A stretch of 64,000 bases of DNA, taken from assembly GCA_964035575.1 (NCBI GenBank), contig OZ037894.1, forward strand, positions 806,001-870,000. The letters are read 5' to 3'. The notes beneath the pieces are model-generated. The model was not told the origin of the DNA. It saw only the letters and a list, made by a program, of their open reading frames with translations, and did no database searches. Both the position numbers and the translations under genes were made by a program. Below, in pieces: positions 41,001 through 50,988 of this stretch. Numbering within the stretch: the first letter of the stretch is position 1; the number at the start of each line of letters is the position of its first letter. The DNA is from Rhynchopus sp. YZ270_cl-10 (Eukaryota; Euglenozoa; Diplonemea; Diplonemida; Diplonemidae).

Positions 41001-42647
41001 GGCTTCACAGAGGAATACCCAGAAGACCTAGAAAGACCCGCCGCCAACAAACGCGACCAAATTGTAGGCGTTCTCTTCACCGAAGAAGGCTGTTTCTTTA
41101 CCACCCGGGGGCGTACGCGGACCATCACGGAGGAGGCTGTTAAGAGTGGAGACGTGATCACGCTTGGGTTCTCTAGTGGCCAGGTTCTTGTGGCGATTAA
41201 TGGGAGGGTGAGTGGGGCGGGGTTGAGCATTGAAGGGAAATTTAGGTTTTCGATTACCCTAGCAGAGGTGGGTGCGGAGGTGGAGATTGTGGGGTGCGAT
41301 GAGGCGACGAAGACAGCGTTTAGTGCGGCTGGTGCTCAGATGGCGCAAGGGGAGCGGCAGAGTGCAAACACCTTTGAGGACCACCTGCAGAACGTCGACA
41401 TCAGTGACTCCGGCACCACTGCGACTGCGACCGCGACACAGCCCTGCACGGTGCTCACCTCGCACCACATCGCGGAAGGTTCAAATGGACATTGTGTGTT
41501 CCGCATCAACTCCCTACGCCACCCTATTACCTTCGGTGTCACAGAGGCCTCGCCCATCCCCATCGTCCTCGCTGCGCAAATGATTGGCGCACCAGGGTTT
41601 GCCCACACCCTCGGCCTCCTCTGTTGTGAAGACGGCTGCTACCTCGTCAACAACGGAACCCGCATGAAGGTTTCAGTTCTCGAACCGGTGAAGGAAGGGG
41701 ACATTGTGGCAGTTCATGTTACGGAGAACAATTTGGTTCTCTTTGATATTCAAGGCAAAAAATTGGTGGATGAAACTGCACATGTCAAAAACGGTTGCCG
41801 CATAGGGGTGTCCATGATGTGCGAAGGGACGCAGGTGGCAGTTCTCGACGGAGGGGATGAGGAGGAGGAAGGGGACCTGCTCTGTTGGGACGACATTGCC
41901 ATGGATGAGGCGGTGAAAATCGAAGGCGCGCACGATGTCTACAAATCTACGCTCTTTGGGATGGACGTTGCGGTGAAGGTGCTGCGTGCACGCAGCAGAG
42001 ATGCGGTGCAAAGGGAGGTCTCCACCATGCAATCCATCTCACACCCGAATGTCATCACCACGCATGGATACGTCCGCTCCCCAACCGGGGGGTACGCAGT
42101 CATCACCAAGCTGCTTCCTCACAACCTTATTTCTTTTATGACAACATCACCCCAAATTGAGACAAGAATTAACGTAATTCTCTCATTATGTCGTGGCATG
42201 GCTCTCTTTGCGCGACGTTATGTGCATGGTGCGTTGAAACCGACAAATGTCTTTGTCACTGAAGATCTAAAAGGAATAGTAGGAGAACGGACGATCATTG
42301 ATGAAACAATGTCGGACACAAACGACCCCCAAACGTATCTGGCGCCAGAAGTGGCAGAAGGGGGATCGCCAACCGAGGCTTCTGATGTCTACTCTATGGG
42401 TCTTCTCCTTCGCTACGTTGAGACGGGGGGTAATATGGACCTGGAGCGTCTCTCAGAAGAAGCAGGGGAAGAAGACAAATCTGCACGGTTCAGCGAAACG
42501 CTTGCCTCAATGCCAGAAGTGGACACGCGTATTGCAGAGGTGGTTGCGTTGTGTGTCGACAAGGATCCAAAGAATCGTCCTGCCTTCTCGGGGTTGTGTA
42601 TGATGCTTGAGCATGTTGTCAAAATGTACAATAAAATGGAGGATTAG
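38025..42647 (+). CDS. ZZ-SPRY-repeat pseudokinase, paralogue 2 (1540 aa)
   Basis: Start MERSSSVRGR follows a T-rich leader and parallels the paralogue's MKRS. The layout matches the gene at 29337 with one more SPRY-like repeat. The ZZ-like finger is at about 225-275 (CDSC...CQQHDYDLCMRC). Repeats lie at about 335-512, 534-695, 735-892, 934-1090 and 1115-1278 (for example GFTFMDLLPGV...FPLCLGFT). The kinase fold runs from about 1286 to the end: Lys1318 (VAVKVL) kept, H1401-G-A in place of HRD, E1421-R-T in place of DFG, LAPEVAEGG and DVYSMG kept. The activation segment around TMSDTNDPQT is short. The C-terminus ends in a helix (MLEHVVKMYNKMED). Both paralogues lost the same catalytic residues, so the loss probably predates their duplication. 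Confidence 0.8.
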   Translation: MERSSSVRGRVGMLRTADEARLGENRRAPKRRGVEAGDGAILMVENEDVDVDVTEVNEMSDSTLSTPTAPCRPSAPTLRSAEEITAATAASATLHDGLWMSEDTLSWYVVAKEKIATSNGAVHSLKERTVNGAAIWRSRYSWKRPEHQTFIEKNAKVVIPMVTDFTKTLASYSEKHIKLQGKEAVVVSTERKKATLECDGQRLSLEYRAFDAAYGRRCYEGCVLTAHIAKHHTYGCDSCALTAPKESPMLQCQQHDYDLCMRCCGYFTDVNNCRVVRGPTHPHSASLPKPGACTALYTNNTLSGYQVIWEGGKTEVFRAPPFQDIVPVYGGDVCLMAKVALLSHNCAEYNKEIGLRLLRTSECYEISEDGKEARCVRDTPASLVTKELLETRWGVPVFHVEIGEVTGRISVGLFLELAEEYDSHIGSAERSVALTSSGETAAVYNAGSLSTQAVPAFKKGDIVSMRIHQVQERGRSELVFFVNGESVKGGILNFSGKFRYGVAMDSAGSSVSVNSGSTIKSPSFEILARTQPYKGDYHHMALSPNINVTEEGKLASKENGEGSTTVITAEIFTPEAHQATCSYKIESCTYPFAFGITGRFLENMDEGLLLGDTLMEGTVGVQCTEDGVFMVEDGAKELLKDVVIGAGDVVAVGPHEGRIGFQLNGIVIVSVYVNPAVRGANRMAVSLSAGTSIRILKTGEREMIKLALSALLQKHNAVSSSESGAIVTLTESYNPEKGFTFMDLLPGVTISEEGKSAANNSGARCTTITRQVIKVGESVLCNFHVKALVYPVVIGVAGMHPTGTVNSVLGQKNFDHTLAFVCTADGCFISGDGVQKKVSEKVVKVGDDLTLGLTTSGAIIFYCNSAITHMGCTIVGNFRFAVSLCAQGACLQLTAAPETTKLAHSIAHNSRALAAPESDAKKRIREATQDYNASIGYTFMDFLKGVELEGEKRARQRNPGVHTVVTREVTNTAAGSALCTFKIGVAKFPLCLGFTEEYPEDLERPAANKRDQIVGVLFTEEGCFFTTRGRTRTITEEAVKSGDVITLGFSSGQVLVAINGRVSGAGLSIEGKFRFSITLAEVGAEVEIVGCDEATKTAFSAAGAQMAQGERQSANTFEDHLQNVDISDSGTTATATATQPCTVLTSHHIAEGSNGHCVFRINSLRHPITFGVTEASPIPIVLAAQMIGAPGFAHTLGLLCCEDGCYLVNNGTRMKVSVLEPVKEGDIVAVHVTENNLVLFDIQGKKLVDETAHVKNGCRIGVSMMCEGTQVAVLDGGDEEEEGDLLCWDDIAMDEAVKIEGAHDVYKSTLFGMDVAVKVLRARSRDAVQREVSTMQSISHPNVITTHGYVRSPTGGYAVITKLLPHNLISFMTTSPQIETRINVILSLCRGMALFARRYVHGALKPTNVFVTEDLKGIVGERTIIDETMSDTNDPQTYLAPEVAEGGSPTEASDVYSMGLLLRYVETGGNMDLERLSEEAGEEDKSARFSETLASMPEVDTRIAEVVALCVDKDPKNRPAFSGLCMMLEHVVKMYNKMED

Positions 42648-43290
42648 AGCTTTCTCAAATATTAGGAAAATACCAAAAAGGAATGGGGGGGTATGCCTTG
42701 GGTTGACTGCGTTCATTGCGACGCTGTGACACCATAAATTTGTGGTCGGTTTTTGGAAGAAAGGGGGGAAAAAAAGAAAGAATTATTTCAGCGTGTCTTA
42801 GACGCGTATAAAGGGCTATCTTGATTCTTCAACGCTTTTTTTTTAATTTATTTTTTGCGCCACCCCACACTAGATATGAGGTGTCAGAATGGCATTTTTT
42901 TTTGTTTTATTTTTATTGCTAAGTACAGCACTCTGGGGGAATCGATAACCCCACAGAGCGTCACCAAGACCGGCGTTTTTGTTTGTTTTTGCACAACTTC
43001 ACTTTCTTTTTCAGAGCACCAAAGTGGTTTTTATTCTACTGTCTCAAGCTCGGTGGAGTGGAAAGGGGAGCCATCAAAAAGGGAGGGCTTTTCTGCCCTC
43101 TCAGTTATTCGTGATTGACTCTTCTCTTTTTCGATTTGGGAAAAATTCTGGGGGCGTTTTTTAATTGCAATTTTCATGGGGTTTTTCAGGAAAGTGGTCC
43201 TTCACCATTTTCTCGGTGCATTGTCGTTTTTTTCAGGTTGCGATTAGTGTTTGTTCAGGTGAATACTTAGGGCTCTTATTAAAAACCTCT

Positions 43291-43329
43291 TTGTGTTGTG
43301 TGCACGAGAGGCACATCATCGTTACGAGC
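43291..43329 (+). repeat. Hairpin family B copy (43.3 kb)
   Basis: TTGTGTTGTGTGCACGAGAG then GCACATCATCGTTACG. TGTGC-ACGAGAG-GCACA is perfectly paired. Confidence 0.8.
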
Positions 43330-43529
43330 TTTATTTGAGATGAAGGATGGTTTTAGATAGGGGTGATGCATTTTATTCAAAATTTTCAAATTATTCCTCA
43401 CTCCCTCCCATCTTTTCGGATACACGAAATGGAGGGAGGACTGCATGGTTGGGGGGGGTCCACCCAAGGTGTACCGATTATGTACCAGGGGGTTGCATTT
43501 CAAAGTCAAATTTATTTTGTGGTGAGAAC

Positions 43530-43568
43530 CAATGCCTGCGTCCGCAGACGGAACGATGAGGCGTTTTC
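43530..43568 (+). repeat. Motif H copy (43.5 kb)
   Basis: AATGCCTGCGTCCGCAGACG then GAACGATGAGGCGTTTTCAA. Confidence 0.65.
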
Positions 43569-43884
43569 AACCTCTCTTTTGTGTCACCTACGTTTGCCGA
43601 CTGTCCAACGTGAACGTTTGCACTTTTGCAAGCTCTGTTTTTCCCCGAGGGGACAGTGTATGTTCGAAAGCGGGTTGTGGCGGTTCCTTGGAACGGAACG
43701 TTGTGTTTGAAATCATATTCTTTTTTTTTGGGGGGGAGGGAACTTTTTACCAGGGGTTGAATGAACGACGAGTTGTGTGTGTGTGTGTGTGTACCTACCC
43801 ACCTACGCTGTGTTTCGCTAGCCACAATTTATTTTATTTTTATTTTTGAAAAATTGAGGGGGCACATCCTCACCCCCTTTTATT

Positions 43885-43927
43885 GAGTGACTAAGCACAG
43901 AGAGGCTTAGGTTCATCTCATAAAAAG
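43885..43927 (+). repeat. Hairpin family A copy (43.9 kb)
   Basis: AGTGACTAAGCACAGAGAGG then CTTAGGTTCATCTCATAAAA. CTAAGC/GGCTTAG stem intact. Confidence 0.8.
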
Positions 43928-44151
43928 CTTTTTATTTGGATGATATTTTGGGAGGTCAAAAAACCTACCTTTTGGTTTGATTTTGTCGACAATAAAAAAG
44001 GGGGCAATATACAATTTGCTGATGCAACCAATACGAAAGGAAATGGGGGTGGGGAGGGATGCGGGGGAAATGGGGATATTTTTTTTTCTTCAAGGTGACT
44101 AAGTACTAAGATTGATGAATAACCAATGTTCAAAACATTAAGTAATCTAAT

Positions 44152-44195
44152 CAGACTAAGCACGAGATGCTTTGGGACATCTTATAAACTTGTCT
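44152..44195 (+). repeat. Hairpin family A copy (44.2 kb)
   Basis: AGACTAAGCACGAGATGCTT then TGGGACATCTTATAAACTTG. Stem partly diverged. Confidence 0.7.
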
Positions 44196-44455
44196 TTCTT
44201 CTTATCCGAAAACACTCTATTGTCCGAACATTAGTACTTCGTGTTTCCCACGCTTCCCCCTTGTTTTCTCTCCCCCCATTTTCTTGCCAAATACGCAGCG
44301 TTTTTTTTTCTTTTTCATTTCATTTTCCCTCTGTGCCCAGCGCCCCCTTTTTTTTGACAAAACCCTGACCAATCTGACCCCCCAAAAATGCAATAAAACA
44401 AACCCCTTCTTTGACTCCCTCCTCTTACTTTCCTTTTCCATTCGCACAAATATCC

Positions 44456-45512
44456 ATATGGGAGCGTCCGCGAAAGACCCCCCCCTAAAGCTAACATCCA
44501 TGCTTATTGGTATTTCACTAATTAAAATTTTGGTATTTTATAAGATTTTTTTTTAAAATGAACTCAGAGTTAAGTTTCTGAGTTCATTAAAAAAAAAATC
44601 GGTGAAAAATTCCGAGTAGGTATTAATTTAGATAGGAAAAGCTATGTCAACAGCTATGTGTCCCCTTATTTTACCTGTAAATACTAAGGATATAGGAAGG
44701 AATTCAGTAATATCTGTCTCTAAACCCATTATCAAAAAGGGGGTAGGAAAGGGGGGTGGAGGCTTGTCGCCCCCTCCGAACACTCTAAATAGAGCGCGAA
44801 AGAGCTTCACGCTCCGGGTCGTCTGCGGCGACGTCGACTTTCTCGCAGAAAACCCCCTTTTTTTGAGTGACCCTATTGACCTCCGTGATGAGTCTCTCCA
44901 AGAGTTACAGACAATTGTCCGCCTGTTCCTCCTCTTCCTCCTCCATCTCGCTATCACTGTCCTCCTGAGGGTGTCGCTGATGCAACTACAGGAGTAGTAA
45001 ACGGCGGACACCCCTTTTCTCCTGGTGGTTGTCTTCTGCATATGGAGGGACATATGCTTCGAGCTACACACCTCGCGCATCAGCTCCTCGCGCCCCACCC
45101 TTTGCCCCCCTGCCAGTGAACCCCTGCATACACCTGCAGCTCGGCGAAGTTTTTTAGGCCTCGGAAAGGCCGGGTTTTCAGCTCCTGAGCGAATGCTTTG
45201 GCTGCTGATTACATTTCCCCCTGTTGTGTTGTTCTATGGGTGGTTATATGGGTGTTTGTGAGGATTTCCTTGTATATCCTTAGTATTTACAGGTAAAATA
45301 AGGGGACACATAGCTGTTGACATAGCTTTTCCTATCTAAATTAATACCTACTCGGAATTTTTCACCGATTTTTTTTTTAATGAACTCAGAAACTTAACTC
45401 TGAGTTCATTTTAAAAAAAAATCTTATAAAATACCAAAATTTTAATTAGTGAAATACCAATAATCATGGATGTTAGCTTTAGGGGGGGGGTCTTTCGCGG
45501 ACGCTGCCATAT
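44456..45512. mobile_element. TIR element with 245-bp inverted repeats
   Basis: The left arm 44456-44700 and right arm about 45267-45512 are nearly identical in inverse orientation (for example AGCGTCCGCGAAAGACCCC, GTGTCCCCTTATTTTACCTG). A separate small hairpin, AATGAACTCAGA...TCTGAGTTCATT, lies within each arm. The 565-bp core is GC-richer. On its minus strand one frame reads LLERLITEVNRVTQKKGVFC, with other coding-like stretches broken between frames. No transposase can be named. High arm identity suggests a recent or conversion-maintained element. It ends next to hairpin family G. Confidence 0.8.
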
Positions 45513-45517
45513 TTTTG

Positions 45518-45640
45518 GTGAAAGTCTCAACGTCGTTCACCCCAACCGTTCTCCGCAACACCACCACCCGATGAGTTTCGTGTATCTGAAAGGGTCAACG
45601 TATCAAAACAACCACAATAAGGGGTGAAGGAACGACAACA
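45518..45640. repeat. Hairpin family G, copy 2
   Basis: The left arm GTCGTTCACCCCAACCG pairs with the right arm GGGGTGAAGGAACGAC. Relative to the copy at 25329, both arms have changed in step. Confidence 0.75.
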
Positions 45641-45798
45641 CTTTTTTTCAATCAATTTTTTCTTCAACAATAACCCCAAAGTTTGGGACATTTTTGGTGC
45701 ACCCTATTATACCTTCTATTCAGTAGAATAGCATAAACAACTATACTAACCCCCAGCACCCCATTCACAACCCCATCACAGGACAAACCAGAAACACA

Positions 45799-48700
45799 AT
45801 GCCCTCTACCCCCACTCTATTCGAGCCCGATGTAGACAATCAAGGCACCCCCATGACAGCTGTGGCTCTCGAAGACCCTTTGCTGGAAGAAGTCCCCGAG
45901 CTCATCGTCGAATGCAAGCAGAAGCTGACACGCGAGAACCCCGCTGCCACGGCCAACGTGGCTGCCATAGAATGCTATACCTTTCTGAACCCGCTCTTCA
46001 GCGAAGGCAAGAAGGAGCCCCTCATGAACTCCTCCTTGTACGCAAACCTCCCAGAGAACGGCGCCGACCGCCTCTACGAAAGCCTCAGAACGCAATGGGA
46101 CCTCGAAATAGCAAAGCCCTCCCCGTCTCTGATCCGCGCCTTATGGAATGCGTTTGGATATGAATTTCTCTTTGGGCTGATGTTTGGGTTCATCGAATGG
46201 ACTGCTGGGGTGCTGGAACCTTACTTTGTTACACGCCTTTTTGATGAACTCAAAAAAAATGATCTAGGGTTGGAAGAGGATGAACAAAAGATTTGGTTAT
46301 ATGCGGGGATCTTTCTTGCATTGTCTTTGATACGTTCTTTCTTTCATCACCCCTTTTTTGGACGCATGCAGATGCTTGGAATGCGGATGCGGATTGCAAC
46401 GACGGCGCTGATCTACAACAAGGTGCTGACAATGTCCTCCAAAGCTCTTTCGCAAGCCACCACCGGAAAGCTTGTCAACCTCGTCTCCAACGACACAGAG
46501 CGCTTCGATCAGACGGTCTCCTTCTTCCCATTCCTCATCATCGGCCCCATCAAGACTGCCGTCATATCGTACCTTATCTACGAACAGATGGGATGGTCTG
46601 GTCTGGTGGGTGTTGGGTTCTGCATTGCAACCGGACCGTTTCAGTTGCTGATGGGAAAAGCTTTTGCGGTGCTTAGACAAAAGACTGCGCAGTGGACAGA
46701 CAAAAGAGTGAAAATCATGAATGAAATCATCGGTGGGGTGCGTCTATTGAAGATGTATGCTTGGGAGGAGCCTTTTACGAAGGCGATTGAAACGATCCGG
46801 CGCGCGGAGGAGAAGGTGCTGCGGACGACTTCGCATCTGCGGGCTGTCAACGCAATCTTCTTTTTCGCCTCCGCACCGTTGACCATGTTTATCATTGTAG
46901 CAGTGTACGTTCATGCTGCAGACGTTGACGATGAACCCCTCACACCTACCCGAGTCTTCTCAACTCTCATGTACGTCAACGTCTTGCGAGTTTCTATTGG
47001 TATCATGATTCCGCAGGCTGTCCGCAATGGGTCGGAACTGCTCATTTCTCTTGACCGCATTCAAGAGTTTCTGCTATCAGAGAACTATAAAGAGGTACCG
47101 CAGATTTATGCAGACGACAATAACAACAACGACTCTTCCATTCACATCGAAAACCTTAAGGTCGCTTGGCCAGGCAGCCACACCACCATCTACGACAGTC
47201 TCTCTCTTTCGGTCCGCCCAGGCGAGCTTATTGGGATCTGCGGTGCGGTTGGGTCCGGAAAAACCACTCTTTTCTCTGTTCTGACCGGAGAGCTTGCAGA
47301 GGAAGGCACTTCTAATGGGTCCCTTCGGGTTTCGAGCAGGCCTACGGTTGCTTCTCAGGAGGTCTGGTTGATGAGTGATACGGTTCGAAACAACATTATC
47401 TTTGGCCGTGCATTCGATGAACAGAGATACGACCAGGTGGTCTCCGCGTGTGGACTGCTCCCCGATTTTGATCAATTCACCGACGGTGACAAAACCATAG
47501 TAGGCGACCGCGGCATCACCCTCTCTGGAGGTCAAAAGGCACGCATTGGTCTTGCAAGGTGCTGTTACGAAGGCGGCGATATCTTTCTCCTCGACGACCC
47601 CCTTTCGGCAGTCGACACTGTAGTGGGACGGCATATCATGGACCACTGCGTGAACGGCCTTCTCAAAGGGAAGACCATTCTGCTGATCACACATCAACAC
47701 CAGTTTCTTCCACTCTGCGACCGTGTTTTTGAGGCCTCCTCCGAGACGAAATCCTTCACCGATAAGACCGCGGTCTTTAAAGAAAAGGAAGCAGGAGGGG
47801 TCGTTACCCCTCCAAGAACCCCGAAGAAGTCTGCGAATGGAGAGGTCAAAGAGAAGGTTGTCAAGGATAAGCCCTTTGAGATGATTGTTTCGGAGGATAG
47901 ATTGACCGGGGCGGTGACGATGTGGACCTATTTGAATTATTTGAAGAAGGGAGGGGTAGCTATATCGGTATTTGCGGCGATCTTTACGGTGGCAGCGCAG
48001 GCGGCGTTGGTCGTGAATGATGTGTGGCTGACCAAATGGACCGACCGGTCTCCTGGAAATGAGGACAATGCGTACCATTTCCGGTACTTCTGCGTTACCT
48101 TTGGAATTCTTTTGGTGCTTAGTCTGCTGCGAAGCTTTCTTTTCTTTTCGCTTTCTATCACCGCATCGAGCGCTATGCACAACGATATGTTCCACGCTGT
48201 TGTCAAATCCCCATGCGTCTTCTTCGATTCCAACCCCACCGGGCGTGTCCTCAACCGCTTCTCCAAGGATATGGGGCAGATGGACGACCTCCTCCCATGG
48301 ATCTTCTTCGACACTATCCAGACCACTCTCCTCTGCGCAGGCGCCTTCGTCATTGTCAGTTTGTTCAACCCATGGGCCTTATTGGCAGCAGTACCGGTTG
48401 TGATATTCTTTGTATGGCTGAGACGCTACTTTATCTATACGGGGCGTGAAGTGAAGAGGTTGGAGGCACAAAACAGATCTCCGTTGTATTCTGCATTTTC
48501 TGAAACCGTAGCGGGGGTTGCAACTATTAGGGCATATGGACGGTGTGAGTATGTTATGGAGAAGTATAAGGCTTCGCAGGACGATCATACCAGCGCTTTC
48601 TATTTGTTTTTGATGTGTAACAGATGGATTGGTCTGCGTTTGGATACTGCGTCGTGGGTGTTTATTGCGGGTGTGACGGTTGCGGCGATTCTTGCGAGGG

Positions 48701-49707
48701 ATTCGGTTAGTAGCGGAGAGGTTGCGGTGTCGATCGCATATTCAGCAACATTGTCGGGATTGGCTCAATGGTGTATCAGACAGTCGGCAGAGCTTGAGAA
48801 TATGATGACCGCTACAGAGCGGGTGAGGATTTATGGAGAGCTGACCCCAGAGGGGGGTGAAACGTCGCAAGAAATGCCAAAAAGCTGGCCCTCAAAGGGG
48901 GACATCGAATTCAAGGATTATTCCATGAGGTATAGGGAAGGCCTGCCGTATGTTCTGAAGGATATGTCGGTGAAGATTGCTGCAGGGGAGAAGGTGGGGA
49001 TTGTTGGGAGGACCGGCGCGGGGAAGTCTTCCTTGATGCAGGCAGTGTTCCGTCTCACGGAGGGCGCGTCTGGGGCGATCTGCATTGATGGGGTGGACAC
49101 ATCGAAGGTCAGTCTCCACTCGCTCCGCTCTGGGTGTTCTGTTATCCCGCAGGATCCGGTGCTCTTCACTGGGTCGCTTCGCTACAACCTCGATCCCTTT
49201 GACACCTCGGAGGGGGATAAGGTGTTGTGGAACGCCCTGCGTGATGTACAGCTGCAAGAAATCGTGGAAGGTCTCCCTTTGAAGCTGGACTTTGAGGTGC
49301 AAGAGGGTGGGAAGAACTTCTCAGTTGGTCAGAGACAGCTGATCTGCCTGGCGAGGGCGATTTTGAGGAAGAACAAAATTTTGATCATGGACGAAGCGAC
49401 CGCGAACGTCGACCCAGAGACCGATGCAGTGGTGCAGGAAACCGTGCGGAAGCAGTTCACAGACTGTACAGTGCTGACCATCGCGCACAGACTGCACACC
49501 GTGATCGATTCTGACAAGGTGCTCATCCTTGCTGGCGGGGAGGTCGAAGCCTTTGGGGTCCCCCATGAGCTCCTCCAAAATGAGGATGGTCTCTTCTCCC
49601 TATACGTCAGCCAAACAGGAGATGCTGCTGCTGCTGCTCTCCGTGAGTCTGCGCATGCCGCCTCCCTCAGACTCACATCCTCAGGAAGAGCGAACCAGCC
49701 TTTCTAA
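45799..49707 (+). CDS. ABC transporter, ABCC/MRP subfamily, short form (1302 aa)
   Basis: A full-length exporter with order TMD1-NBD1-TMD2-NBD2 and no N-terminal TMD0, like ABCC4-type short MRPs. TMD1 covers about residues 115-410. NBD1 has Walker A GAVGSGKTT (about 480), signature LSGGQKAR (about 574) and Walker B DIFLLDDPLSAVD (593-606), with the Asp typical of MRP NBD1 where other ABC proteins have the catalytic Glu. A charged linker (about 660-690) precedes TMD2 (about 715-1000). NBD2 has Walker A GRTGAGKSS (about 1069), signature FSVGQRQ (about 1173), Walker B ILIMDEATANVD with the catalytic Glu, and an H-loop AHRL. ATP-driven export of organic anions or conjugates is the family role; the substrate is not predictable. 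The N-terminal about 90 residues match the usual MRP cytosolic lead-in (ATANVAAIECYTFLNPLFSEG). No introns needed. Confidence 0.97.
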   Translation: MPSTPTLFEPDVDNQGTPMTAVALEDPLLEEVPELIVECKQKLTRENPAATANVAAIECYTFLNPLFSEGKKEPLMNSSLYANLPENGADRLYESLRTQWDLEIAKPSPSLIRALWNAFGYEFLFGLMFGFIEWTAGVLEPYFVTRLFDELKKNDLGLEEDEQKIWLYAGIFLALSLIRSFFHHPFFGRMQMLGMRMRIATTALIYNKVLTMSSKALSQATTGKLVNLVSNDTERFDQTVSFFPFLIIGPIKTAVISYLIYEQMGWSGLVGVGFCIATGPFQLLMGKAFAVLRQKTAQWTDKRVKIMNEIIGGVRLLKMYAWEEPFTKAIETIRRAEEKVLRTTSHLRAVNAIFFFASAPLTMFIIVAVYVHAADVDDEPLTPTRVFSTLMYVNVLRVSIGIMIPQAVRNGSELLISLDRIQEFLLSENYKEVPQIYADDNNNNDSSIHIENLKVAWPGSHTTIYDSLSLSVRPGELIGICGAVGSGKTTLFSVLTGELAEEGTSNGSLRVSSRPTVASQEVWLMSDTVRNNIIFGRAFDEQRYDQVVSACGLLPDFDQFTDGDKTIVGDRGITLSGGQKARIGLARCCYEGGDIFLLDDPLSAVDTVVGRHIMDHCVNGLLKGKTILLITHQHQFLPLCDRVFEASSETKSFTDKTAVFKEKEAGGVVTPPRTPKKSANGEVKEKVVKDKPFEMIVSEDRLTGAVTMWTYLNYLKKGGVAISVFAAIFTVAAQAALVVNDVWLTKWTDRSPGNEDNAYHFRYFCVTFGILLVLSLLRSFLFFSLSITASSAMHNDMFHAVVKSPCVFFDSNPTGRVLNRFSKDMGQMDDLLPWIFFDTIQTTLLCAGAFVIVSLFNPWALLAAVPVVIFFVWLRRYFIYTGREVKRLEAQNRSPLYSAFSETVAGVATIRAYGRCEYVMEKYKASQDDHTSAFYLFLMCNRWIGLRLDTASWVFIAGVTVAAILARDSVSSGEVAVSIAYSATLSGLAQWCIRQSAELENMMTATERVRIYGELTPEGGETSQEMPKSWPSKGDIEFKDYSMRYREGLPYVLKDMSVKIAAGEKVGIVGRTGAGKSSLMQAVFRLTEGASGAICIDGVDTSKVSLHSLRSGCSVIPQDPVLFTGSLRYNLDPFDTSEGDKVLWNALRDVQLQEIVEGLPLKLDFEVQEGGKNFSVGQRQLICLARAILRKNKILIMDEATANVDPETDAVVQETVRKQFTDCTVLTIAHRLHTVIDSDKVLILAGGEVEAFGVPHELLQNEDGLFSLYVSQTGDAAAAALRESAHAASLRLTSSGRANQPF

Positions 49708-50394
49708 AATTGACAATCTTTTTTTTTTCAGAAATTTCAACTTTTTGAGCATTTGCATGTTTGTCAATTTACATAACTTAAGGAAATCCCATGGAATCAG
49801 TGTTACAAAAAAGGAGCGTCAAAACGTTGGCACAATTTTTTTGGGGTGATGGTTAATCTTGCATTTTTTTTTTCTCAATGAGAAAAAAGACATTGGTTCT
49901 TGCCTTTGGTAGTCCTTTTTAACGCCTTTTTTTTGTCTATTTTGTTTTTTGTCTGAAAGTGTTCAAATGGTTTTCGAAATATTTCTAATATTTATCCAGA
50001 GTGATCTTTTTTTTTCTTCAAATAAGCAAAGAGGAAATAGAATCGACGGAAGGTTCGTGCCTGCAATTTTTCTTTTTCATTCAGCATTTCGCGATAAACG
50101 GGAAAAAAAAAGTTGTATTTTTGTTTTGCTTTTCATTCATTTTGTCACATCCTGAAGTCAGATTCTATTTTTGCTGTTTGTTGAAAAAAAGTTACTGACG
50201 TTGTTTCAGTCGCTCTCCTGATGTCACGCACACAAATACTTTTTTTTTGGGCGGGGGGAGTCCCCAAAAATCCCATTGCGGGTTAGGGGCGAAAAGACCC
50301 ATCGAACCATTTCTTCGTAGCTGGTTTCGATGTCATCCCAAAGTACCCCTCTGGATTCCGGGGTACTTCATTTCCCCCCCCATTTTTTTTTCTT

Positions 50395-50460
50395 GATGCT
50401 TTCATCCGGATGGCTGGCATCGTACAGTGGGTCAGTCGGAGGTGCCTGCATCAATAACTA
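50395..50460 (+). repeat. Motif C, copy 3
   Basis: TGCTTTCATCCGGATGGCTG, then GCATCGTACAGTGGGTCAGT and CGGAGGTGCCTGCATCAATA. Nearly identical to the 3449 copy, 47 kb away. Confidence 0.85.
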
Positions 50461-50988
50461 CAGTTTTTTCTCAATGAGGGGGAATACTAGACAATTCTAA
50501 GCCTAGGTTCATCTTAACCCTTACCCACTCTTTATTTCTCTCTTTTACTCTCCCTCCCGCCTTTTTTGTGCCGTGTGTTTGGAGAAAAAAAATCCTAAAA
50601 CACTCTCAGCTGGTGCTTTCGGAAGTCGGTCAACGACCTGCCAGCGACCTGTCAATATCGACCCCGGAGCACCATCAACGGGAAAATTGTTATTCTCGTG
50701 CATCCCATGTGCATTTGCTTTTTCTTCTCAGTGTCATCATTCTGTCTTTTAACAGTGTGTTCCCCCACCCCCCTCTCCCTCCGTCTCCCCAGCTCTTGTC
50801 TGTAGTTGAGGTGTGGTGCAGGTCAGTGTTACTCTGGCCACTCTCTCAAAAAAAAAGAAAATAAAAAAGTGGTGACAGTACATAGCTACGCGGTGCCAAA
50901 CGGATTGGAAATAAAGTAGTTCGGGTGATTTTTTTGTTGACACGTAAGTCAAACCCCGTGAACTATTTTGTTTAATCCCGGGGTTGTA

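Larger units (their letters stand above)
42648..44455. other. AT-rich spacer with hairpin motifs, no gene seen
   Basis: Contains motif H at 43530-43568, family A at 43885 and 44152, family B at 43291, and a GATAACCCC hairpin near 42930-42960. Short frames are low-complexity. Confidence 0.65.

Noticed and set aside
45025-45261. Plus-strand small frame in the core of the 44456-45512 element
   Set aside because: The composition is no better than on the minus strand; neither gives a recognisable protein.
47077-48195. 372-residue antisense frame inside the ABC transporter
   Set aside because: It mirrors a GC-rich gene with strong family motifs on the plus strand; the composition is that of a shadow frame.
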